DNA from: Thermofilum sp.
Lineage (GTDB): Archaea > Thermoproteota > Thermoprotei > Thermofilales > Thermofilaceae
Direction: 5' to 3'
Assembly: GCA_020832965.1 (NCBI GenBank)
Contig: JAJHRM010000138.1
Coordinates: forward strand, 1 to 6,748
DNA: 6,748 bases
Under the pieces are notes generated by a model. It was not told the origin of the DNA. It searched no databases and was given only the letters and a program-made list of their open reading frames with translations. Numbering within the stretch: position 1 is the first letter of the stretch; every line of letters starts with the position of its first letter. The position numbers and the translations under genes were made by a program. Below are positions 1-5,187 of this stretch, one piece after another.

Positions 1-1
1 G

Positions 2-529
2 CTCGACCTCGAACCCCTCCTCAAAGCCCTAAGCAGGGCGAAGGAGAGGAAGCCCGTGAAGATGCTGATCGTGGGCAAGCACCTGCAGACCGCCTACCCC
101 CGGAAAATCGAGGAAGCGATCAGGAGGCACGGGCTGCAGAAGCACGTCACCTGGCTCGACTTCATCCCCCACGAGGAGGTCCCCAAGTACATGGCCGCCA
201 TCGACTTGGGCGCGATACCCCTCAACACGGCGAACCCCACCGCCTGGTACGCGGCCCCCAACAAAATGTGGGAGTACGCGTCGCAGGGCGACACGGTGGT
301 CTCCGCACCCATACCCGAAGCAGTGGCGCACAGCAAAGCGCTAGACGTGAGGTTGGTCGAGAGCAGCGAAGACTACGAGAAAGTGATCCTGGAAGCGGAG
401 CCGCTGACGCAGAAAGAGCGAGCCGAGAGAATGGCGCGGGCGGCGCCCCTCCTGCTGAAGCGGACGTGGCTGGAGAGCGCCAAGAGGTTCGGGCGAGTGA
501 TAGTGCAAACCACCCGGGAGCGACTGTGA
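2..529 (+). CDS. GT-B fold glycosyltransferase (GT4-like), C-terminal part; 5' end outside window
   Basis: The frame is open from the left edge, so this is the C-terminal part (about 175 residues) of a longer glycosyltransferase. An internal GTG at 56 is not a likely start, because codons 2-55 continue a helix that leads into the nucleotide-sugar binding domain. What is visible fits the second Rossmann domain of GT-B enzymes: a strand KMLIVGK, a helix, HVTWLDFIPHEEVPKYMAAIDLGAIPL, then AAPNKMWEYASQGDTVVSAPIPEA. The glutamate in WEY (codon 272-274) sits where the second Glu of the GT4 E-x7-E motif lies; the first position is Tyr, as in relatives with a KlwEY-type motif. The likely role is sugar transfer from a nucleotide sugar to a growing glycan at the cytoplasmic membrane face. 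Donor and acceptor are unknown. It overlaps the next gene by four bases, so the two are probably co-translated. It is GC-rich. Confidence 0.85.
   Translation, partial: LDLEPLLKALSRAKERKPVKMLIVGKHLQTAYPRKIEEAIRRHGLQKHVTWLDFIPHEEVPKYMAAIDLGAIPLNTANPTAWYAAPNKMWEYASQGDTVVSAPIPEAVAHSKALDVRLVESSEDYEKVILEAEPLTQKERAERMARAAPLLLKRTWLESAKRFGRVIVQTTRERL
516..520 (+). promoter_or_regulatory. Ribosome-binding site deciding the GTG start at 526
   Basis: GGGAG lies five bases before GTG 526. This supports that codon as the start rather than codons further upstream, which are in the same open frame but overlap the preceding gene. Confidence 0.55.
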
Positions 530-1539
530 AGATAGTGTACATCGCACCGGCCTACCCACCGCGCATCGGCGGAGTCGAGTACGTCGTCAAGTCCGTCGCC
601 GAGAGGCTCGCCAAGGCGCACGAGGTGACCGTCATCGCGGGCGAGCCCGACGCGGAGGAGCCGCGCGAGGAGGAAATCAACGGCGTGAGGGTCGTGAGGT
701 GGCCCACATGGAGCCCCGGCGGCGCCTACCACCTGCCCAGGAGGAAGCGCGAGCTCGAGAAGCTGCTGGCGGAGCTGGCGAGGGAGGCGGACGTCGTCCA
801 CGCGCACAGCGCGCACACAGTGCCCACCGTGCTCTCCGCGCTGCACGCGAAAAAGGCGGCACCCAGCACCAAGCTCGTCGTCACCCTGCACTACCACGGC
901 ACCGGCCACACCGCAATCCGAAAGCTCCTGTGGATACCCTGGAGGAGGGTCGTCGCGGAGTGCGTGAAAGCCGCGGACAAGGTGCACGCCGTAAGCCGCA
1001 AGGAAGCGGGGCTCGTGCAAAGCCACTACCCCGGCGCGGCGGAAAAGCTGGCCGTGATCCCGCACGGCGTAGAGGAGGACGTGATGGAGCGCAGGTGGCG
1101 CGGCCAGAGAAGCGATTACATGATGTACGCCGGGAGGATAGAGAAGTACAAGAGGCTGGAGCTCGCCGTAGAGCTCGCGAAGAAGATGGGGCTGAAGCTG
1201 CTGATCGTCGGCGAAGGCCCCCACAAGGAGAAGCTGAGGAGGCACGCCGAAAGGTGCGGGAACACCGAGCTCCTGCCGCCGCAGCCCAGGCACAAGTACC
1301 TCGACCTCCTCGCCCAAGCGAGGTACGCGGTAAACCCCAGCGCGCACGAAGCCTTCAGCATCTTCACAGCGGAGGCGCTGGCCATGGGCGTGCCGGCGAT
1401 CACCTCCGCGACGATAAAAGAGACACTGGAAGCCCAGGGAGAAGAGATTGGGAACGGGCTCTGGCTGCTGAAAGAGGCGAAGATATCGACGTGGGACGAA
1501 ACAGTCACGCAGTACGTGGACAAACTCTACGGAGAGTAG
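526..1539 (+). CDS. GT4-family glycosyltransferase
   Basis: A 337-residue GT-B glycosyltransferase, within the usual size range for GT4 enzymes. The N-terminal domain opens with KIVYIAPAYPPRIGGVEYVV; the glycine pair G15-G16 is the usual acceptor/phosphate loop. Next come DVVHAHS, VVTLHYHGTGHT, AVSRKEAGLV and VIPHGVEEDV at the domain hinge. The C-terminal domain has YAGRIEKYKR (R204 and K209, the usual donor-diphosphate contacts), LLIVGEGP, and an E-x7-E motif at E275 and E283 in HEAFSIFTAEALAMGVPA. The enzyme should be a retaining transferase using a nucleotide sugar; which sugar cannot be told. The GTG start at 526 overlaps the previous TGA (GTGA) and follows a GGGAG site. The frame stays open back to 268, but that stretch lies inside the upstream gene and is not glycosyltransferase-like. 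It is strongly GC-rich (68% in 541-600), unlike the genes after it. Confidence 0.93.
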   Translation: MKIVYIAPAYPPRIGGVEYVVKSVAERLAKAHEVTVIAGEPDAEEPREEEINGVRVVRWPTWSPGGAYHLPRRKRELEKLLAELAREADVVHAHSAHTVPTVLSALHAKKAAPSTKLVVTLHYHGTGHTAIRKLLWIPWRRVVAECVKAADKVHAVSRKEAGLVQSHYPGAAEKLAVIPHGVEEDVMERRWRGQRSDYMMYAGRIEKYKRLELAVELAKKMGLKLLIVGEGPHKEKLRRHAERCGNTELLPPQPRHKYLDLLAQARYAVNPSAHEAFSIFTAEALAMGVPAITSATIKETLEAQGEEIGNGLWLLKEAKISTWDETVTQYVDKLYGE

Positions 1540-1570
1540 GCGATGAGGCGTGAGCTAAAACTTTGCTGTC

Positions 1571-2425
1571 GTGCCAAAAGCCGGGTATCGTCCCGTGAAA
1601 GTCTCAGTAGTAGTACCAAGTAGGGGCTGCGAGCACCTTAATCTCCTCCTGCGCAGCCTCAGAAGCCAAAGTGTCAAGCCTAACGAGGTAATCCTCGTGG
1701 TTAAGGACTGCGAGGTTAAAGTTGTCGAGAACCTGTGTAAGGAGCAAAGCCTGCCATGCATTATCGTTGAGCAAAAGCATGGATATTTCACGCACGCTCT
1801 CAACTTGGGTAAGAAAGAGGCTGAAGGAGACATCACGGTGTTCGCTGACGACGATATCATACCTCCGCGGAAATGGTTGGAGAGGTACATCAGGATGCAT
1901 ACCCTGTACAAACATGTTGCCGGGGTGTGTAGCAGAGACATCTACGTAGACTTGGAGGGGCTAAAACTCTTACCCGCACCCGATGATAAAGTTGTGGTAA
2001 AGTTCTTCAGGTTGTTCATTAGGTCTTGGCTCGAACCACCCCTCCCACCCCTAAAGAAATACAGGCTAGGAGTTTACATAACGAAGAAGCTAAACATCGC
2101 TCACGGCTTCTGCATCCCAAACAAAACGTGCTATTCCCTATCGTTTAGGGGGGCTAATATGAGCTTCAAAACAAACTATGTCTATGATGTCTGGTTCCCG
2201 GAGCATAAGCTGTTGAAAAGAGCGCCGGGAAACGAACAATATTTTGCCCTGCAACTCGTCCTCAAAGGTTTGGACATAATATATACACCGAGCAACCCAG
2301 TCTTGCACATCGAAAGAAGCGAAAGTTTATCAAGGACAAGACGTAGAGAGGAATTTAAGAGAGAAATAGAAATTATGAAAGTTTTCTACAAGGAGCTACT
2401 GCAGAGGCACGGTGTAAGGGTTTGA
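1571..2425 (+). CDS. GT2-family (GT-A fold) glycosyltransferase
   Basis: Up to 284 residues. It begins with the family strand VKVSVVVPSRG, then a helix, EVILVVKD, HGYFTHALNLGKKEAEGDITVFADDDIIPPRKWLERY, RGANMSF (193-199), a GNEQYFALQLVLKGLDIIYTPSNPVLHIER block, and a basic C-terminal helix. D93-D94-D95 is the metal/nucleotide-sugar DxD region and H246 the likely metal-binding histidine. The usual catalytic-base pair ED/EQ appears as E222-Q223. The product is a cytoplasmic inverting transferase with no membrane segments; its sugar is unknown. Two GTG starts are possible, at 1571 and 1595. The latter begins exactly at the conserved VKVSVVVP strand, and neither has a strong ribosome-binding site. 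A stop at 1556-1558 closes the frame upstream. The gene ends in a TTGA overlap with the next gene. It is GC-richer at its 5' end (58% in 1621-1680) than near its 3' end (32% in 2341-2400). Confidence 0.9.
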   Translation: MPKAGYRPVKVSVVVPSRGCEHLNLLLRSLRSQSVKPNEVILVVKDCEVKVVENLCKEQSLPCIIVEQKHGYFTHALNLGKKEAEGDITVFADDDIIPPRKWLERYIRMHTLYKHVAGVCSRDIYVDLEGLKLLPAPDDKVVVKFFRLFIRSWLEPPLPPLKKYRLGVYITKKLNIAHGFCIPNKTCYSLSFRGANMSFKTNYVYDVWFPEHKLLKRAPGNEQYFALQLVLKGLDIIYTPSNPVLHIERSESLSRTRRREEFKREIEIMKVFYKELLQRHGVRV

Positions 2426-3633
2426 GGGTCGCGCTGGTATCCTCGGGCCTCATACCTGTACCACCAGTTAAAGGCGGCGCTGTAGAGGAGTACGTCTATC
2501 AGCTCTCAAGGCACCTGAGAATGCTTGGGGTAGATGCCGTAGTCATAGATGCTAACTATGACAACGATAAGGTTGTTTATGAGAATGTTAATGGAGCACA
2601 AATCGTTAAGGTTCCAACACCTAAACTTCAAATAAGATTTAAGGAGAGAATCATTCAGGAACTCTTATTTGGGAGAGCTGTTTTCAAATATATTGATAAG
2701 GAGGGGTTTGACATCGTTCACGCCAACACGGCTTGGGTCGGCTTCACCTTAGCGATGCACAGGGGTATTGTGAGGCTTAGGTCTCAAGGCCTTGTGTACG
2801 CGTGCCATAATCCTTTGTGGCCTGAGGATAAGGTGCATACAGGGGAAAAAATTGTTAGGTTTGTAGAAAGCTATGCTATGAAGTCGGCAGATATTGTAAT
2901 AGCGTTGAATAAAACTATGTATAAGGTTTTAGCTGAGAAGGTCAGAGTCAGCCCAGGGAAAATGGTTATAGTTCCCAACGGAGTTGATACAGAGTACTTC
3001 AGACCAAGGCTCAAAGATGAACAGATCCTCAGCAAGTATGAGTTAGAGGAGCAGAGCTACATCCTATTTGTTGGCAGGGTATCCCCAGAGAAAGGTGTAC
3101 ACATACTACTACAAGCTTTTAAGCAAATAGCGAACAATATCCCAAAGAGCTTCAGGCTAGTTATCGTGGGTCCATTAGGAGGAGCATTCAACTTTACTCA
3201 GCCATCTAGCTACGCTGAAGCTATGATGAAGTATGCTAAGGAGAAACTAGGCGAGAGAGTGATTTTCACAGGGGCAATAGATAAAAACAGCCTCAGAATA
3301 CTATACTCAAACGCTTACTGCCTTGTGTTGCCCTCCTTCGCAGAAGCCTTCCCAATGGTTCTTCTAGAAGCAATGGCTTCAGGAACACCTCCCATAGGCT
3401 CTACAGCTGGAGGGATACCAGACATAATAATTGGTGGTGTAAACGGGCTACTTTTCAGAAAAGAAGACTGGAGAGATTTGGCGAATAAGTTAATTCTATT
3501 GATTTCGGATAAGAATCTTAGAGATAAACTAGCACATAGCGCGAGAAAGTTTGTAGAAAGAAATTATAGTTGGAGATCGATAACCCAAGAAATCATTAAA
3601 GTGTATGTTTCGATCGTAGAATATGCTACTTAA
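2422..3633 (+). CDS. GT4-family glycosyltransferase
   Basis: A 403-residue GT-B enzyme of normal GT4 length. Visible motifs in order are the loop PPVKGGAVEEYVYQLSRHL (G18-G19), FDIVHANTAW, VYACHNPLWP, MKSADIVIALNKTM, MVIVPNGVDTEYFRP at the hinge, ILFVGRVSPEKGVHILLQAF (R219 and K224, donor-diphosphate contacts), LVIVGPLGG, VIFTGAID, and the E-x7-E motif E308/E316 in PSFAEAFPMVLLEAMASGTPP. It closes with GGIPDIIIGGVNGLLF and a C-terminal helix returning to the first domain. All expected catalytic positions are present, so it is probably active as a retaining nucleotide-sugar transferase; specificity is unknown. The start is TTG 2422, overlapping the preceding TGA by four bases, with GGTG at 2411-2414 as a weak ribosome-binding site. 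This makes it translationally coupled to the GT2 gene. Composition drops from 60% GC around the start to about 33% within 180 bases. Confidence 0.93.
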   Translation: MRVALVSSGLIPVPPVKGGAVEEYVYQLSRHLRMLGVDAVVIDANYDNDKVVYENVNGAQIVKVPTPKLQIRFKERIIQELLFGRAVFKYIDKEGFDIVHANTAWVGFTLAMHRGIVRLRSQGLVYACHNPLWPEDKVHTGEKIVRFVESYAMKSADIVIALNKTMYKVLAEKVRVSPGKMVIVPNGVDTEYFRPRLKDEQILSKYELEEQSYILFVGRVSPEKGVHILLQAFKQIANNIPKSFRLVIVGPLGGAFNFTQPSSYAEAMMKYAKEKLGERVIFTGAIDKNSLRILYSNAYCLVLPSFAEAFPMVLLEAMASGTPPIGSTAGGIPDIIIGGVNGLLFRKEDWRDLANKLILLISDKNLRDKLAHSARKFVERNYSWRSITQEIIKVYVSIVEYAT

Positions 3634-3639
3634 CAGCTT

Positions 3640-3650
3640 CATAAAATTAA
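3640..3650 (+). promoter_or_regulatory. Possible weak archaeal promoter (TATA-like)
   Basis: The 53-base gap before the gene at 3687 holds an AT-rich CATAAAATTAA. Its distance to the GAGG site fits transcription starting near 3670, just upstream of that site. There is no clear BRE, and the background is AT-rich, so chance is a real alternative. Confidence 0.3.
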
Positions 3651-3673
3651 TAAGTCTATGAAAGAGCAGCTCT

Positions 3674-3677
3674 GAGG
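3674..3677 (+). promoter_or_regulatory. Ribosome-binding site for ATG 3687
   Basis: GAGG (in TGAGGAT) ends nine bases before ATG 3687 and matches the archaeal anti-Shine-Dalgarno. It supports this ATG as the start. Confidence 0.5.
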
Positions 3678-3686
3678 ATTAATAAA

Positions 3687-4880
3687 ATGCCGAGAATATT
3701 CATAGCTACACCGACCTTTTGCTTAACTGGCGGTGGGGGAGTAAAGGTAGCTTTACACATGGCTCAAATTTTCTTAGAGCTCGGATTAAAGGTGCACTTG
3801 GTCGCTCTTGATGGTTGGCATGTTGAAAAGCTAGATAAGATTCATGGAACTAATATAGGGAGGTACCATAGAGAGGGGGGACTGGAATTAAATTACTTGA
3901 TCGGAGCTGGAGGGGATCCAAGGATTCCGTTTCCGATCGCTGTAGAGCTCATGGCGCTGTATGTAAAGCGGTTAGTTAAAGAACACTCGCCAGATATACT
4001 AATATTCCACGATGATGTACCGAAAATCGATGAAGAGATATTTAAGAATGTTTCGAAAATTATACTATATTCCCACTTCCCGTACGCTGCCCGAGCGCGC
4101 TTCAACATCGTCGACGCCGTCGAGGTTGGGTTGGAGAGGTATCAGAGCTACAAGACAAGGCTCTACTACAGAGCCATCAAGAGAGTGATTTGCTGCGACA
4201 GCATACCTAAGGAGGTGGAGCTAGTGGCTAATTCCACTGTAACTAAGGTCTTCATGGAGACCCTGTGGAGGAGGAGCGTAAAGGTGCTTTACCCCCCCGT
4301 CACGTTCCAGCCTAAACCTCTGAAGGTTCCTAAGGACAACTTAGTGATCTTAGTTGGTGGCCAACCTAACAAGAGAGTCGGCGACGCCGTGAAGGCCCTT
4401 GCTGAGCTGAAGAGCAGGGGTGGGTCCATCCCTAAGCTTTACGTCGTAGCGCACAACTTCGTACCATGGTACAAGGAGTGGTTAACGAACCTAATCCATA
4501 GACTCGGACTACAGCAGTATGTCCACCTTGTTGAGAACCTACCCGAAAGAGATTTACTCGATCTGTACGTCTCTGCCAAGATAGTCCTAAGCACGGCGCA
4601 CTTCGAACCCTTCGGCATGAGCGTTGCGGAAGGCATGATGTTCCGTGCCGTACCAGTAGTGTACAGAGGTGCGCTAAGCGGTCCATGGATAGACATAGTC
4701 GATAGAGGTAGATACGGAATGGGTTTTAGAGCAATTGAAAAGCTTGCGGAAAATATAGAGTATGTAGTGAGCGCTGATACTACAGCGCTCTTGGAATTGC
4801 AGGAAAGAGCGTATGTTGGTTTCCGAAGATTTTCATTTGAAATGTTCAAGAAAAACATCACTAAATTACTAGATCTTTAA
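3687..4880 (+). CDS. ALG11-like GT4 glycosyltransferase
   Basis: A 397-residue GT-B protein whose motifs resemble eukaryotic ALG11 more than ordinary prokaryotic GT4 enzymes. ALG11 is the GDP-mannose-dependent alpha-1,2-mannosyltransferase of lipid-linked oligosaccharide synthesis. Visible in order are a glycine loop TGGGGVKVALHMAQ (G15-G18); PDILIFHDD; YSHFPYAARA (H130-F131-P132, compare ALG11 HYP); VANSTVTKVFMETLW (N182-S183); VLYPPV (Y202-P203-P204, compare ALG11 YPPC); VILVGGQPNKRVGDAV; an E-x7-E motif E307/E315 in HFEPFGMSVAEGM; and GALSGPWIDIVD (331-339, compare ALG11 SGGPxxDIV). The canonical GR dipeptide of the donor loop is absent and GGQ stands there, as in the ALG11 group. The ALG11-type subfamily is a judgement from recalled motifs; mannose transfer is inference. 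The ATG start has a GAGG site and its own possible promoter. Composition is AT-rich up to about 4070, GC-rich to about 4680, then AT-richer again. Confidence 0.9.
   Translation: MPRIFIATPTFCLTGGGGVKVALHMAQIFLELGLKVHLVALDGWHVEKLDKIHGTNIGRYHREGGLELNYLIGAGGDPRIPFPIAVELMALYVKRLVKEHSPDILIFHDDVPKIDEEIFKNVSKIILYSHFPYAARARFNIVDAVEVGLERYQSYKTRLYYRAIKRVICCDSIPKEVELVANSTVTKVFMETLWRRSVKVLYPPVTFQPKPLKVPKDNLVILVGGQPNKRVGDAVKALAELKSRGGSIPKLYVVAHNFVPWYKEWLTNLIHRLGLQQYVHLVENLPERDLLDLYVSAKIVLSTAHFEPFGMSVAEGMMFRAVPVVYRGALSGPWIDIVDRGRYGMGFRAIEKLAENIEYVVSADTTALLELQERAYVGFRRFSFEMFKKNITKLLDL
4071..4680. other. GC-rich patch inside the ALG11-like gene
   Basis: Counted by hand, 4021-4080 has 18 G+C of 60 and 4081-4140 has 39 of 60. 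The row 4381-4440 has 37 of 60, and 4681-4740 falls to 24 of 60. The reading frame is intact across both edges, and the patch covers the hinge and most of the donor-binding domain. It may mark recombination between related alleles of different base composition. Confidence 0.5.
4769..4790. repeat. Perfect inverted repeat (8-base arms, 6-base loop) within the coding region
   Basis: GAGCGCTG at 4769-4776 and CAGCGCTC at 4783-4790 are exact reverse complements around the loop ATACTA. It could form a GC-rich hairpin in DNA or mRNA, about 90 bases before the stop of the ALG11-like gene. Each arm also contains the palindrome AGCGCT. It encodes ordinary residues (around VSADTTALL), so it may be incidental. 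Confidence 0.6.
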
Positions 4881-4915
4881 TAATTATCTTATGAGGTTTA
4901 ACTAAATGATCCGGT

Positions 4916-4927
4916 ACTTTCGAAAGT
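4916..4927. promoter_or_regulatory. 12-base perfect palindrome beside the TATA element, possible operator
   Basis: ACTTTCGAAAGT equals its own reverse complement and does not extend further. Its right half (CGAAAG) occupies the BRE-like position immediately before the TATA element, where a dimeric repressor could block TFB/TBP. One or two perfect 12-base palindromes are expected by chance in a window this size, so only the position is suggestive. Confidence 0.4.
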
Positions 4928-4940
4928 TTATTTTTATATA
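4921..4940 (+). promoter_or_regulatory. Archaeal promoter (BRE + TATA) for the membrane-protein gene
   Basis: The purine-rich CGAAAG at 4921-4926 is followed by a TATA-like stretch ending TTTTTATATA at 4931-4940. This gives a predicted transcription start near 4960-4965 and a leader of about 30 bases before ATG 4996. An AGGA at 4982-4985 may be the ribosome-binding site. The T-rich run could instead, or also, end transcription of the gene stopping at 4880. Confidence 0.55.
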
Positions 4941-4995
4941 GATTTTGATTGTTCAAGACCTAGAAAAATAATTGATATAACAGGAATATGAAAGT

Positions 4996-5181
4996 ATGAT
5001 GCTAAGTAAGAATAATCTTATGCTATTAATATACTTTATAGTTGCCGTAGGTATTCTTATATTTATCCCTATGTCAGGTCACATTGGTCCTTTTTCATTT
5101 CCAACCTCTGTTTTGGCTACGAATATAGTGAGACGTGGCAGAATAATCTTACCTTCACGTTTACCTGCCAATGCATTTTGA
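4996..5181 (+). CDS. N-terminal fragment of the membrane protein (61 residues)
   Basis: The fragment has a short polar start, one clear membrane helix at about residues 8-25 (LMLLIYFIVAVGILIFIP), and then a loop containing SVLATNIVRRGRIILPSRLPANAF before TGA. The helix followed by an exported loop is the usual N-terminus of GT-C-type membrane transferases, so this is more likely the first part of the following frame than an independent small protein. Starts ATG 4996 and ATG 4999 are adjacent; AGGA at 4982-4985 lies at a workable distance. It is preceded by the promoter-like element at 4921-4940. If the TGA is real and not read through, the cell makes a 61-residue single-helix peptide here. 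Confidence 0.5.
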   Translation: MMLSKNNLMLLIYFIVAVGILIFIPMSGHIGPFSFPTSVLATNIVRRGRIILPSRLPANAF

Positions 5182-5187
5182 TCCAGC

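Noticed and set aside
268..525. Upstream extension of the GT4 frame that is open back to 268
   Set aside because: It lies within the preceding glycosyltransferase gene, encodes arginine/alanine-rich sequence with no GT features, and the conserved first strand begins at GTG 526 with a GGGAG site.
373..1347. Long open frame on the minus strand opposite the GC-rich genes
   Set aside because: It is antisense to two genes with clear family motifs, and its translation has no recognisable domain. Stops are simply rare in GC-rich antisense frames.
699..1553. Long open frame on the plus strand in another frame of the GT4 gene
   Set aside because: Its product is low-complexity, rich in Arg, Ala and Gly, as expected of an out-of-frame reading of GC-rich DNA.
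1543..1623. Short frame of 26 codons beginning ATG 1543 just after GGAGAG, a good ribosome-binding site
   Set aside because: It is out of frame with the GT2 gene, encodes a serine/arginine-rich peptide and has no other support. It might aid coupling to the GT2 start, but this cannot be shown.
4439..4861. Minus-strand open frames within the ALG11-like gene
   Set aside because: They are antisense to conserved catalytic motifs and have no coherent protein features.
4988..4999. ATG at 4988 as start of the membrane protein
   Set aside because: It is out of frame and meets TGA after three codons.
5179..5181. Selenocysteine decoding of the in-frame TGA
   Set aside because: Known archaeal selenoproteins are limited to a few lineages and mostly redox enzymes. 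This is a membrane glycan protein with no 3' untranslated space for a SECIS element before the next gene.
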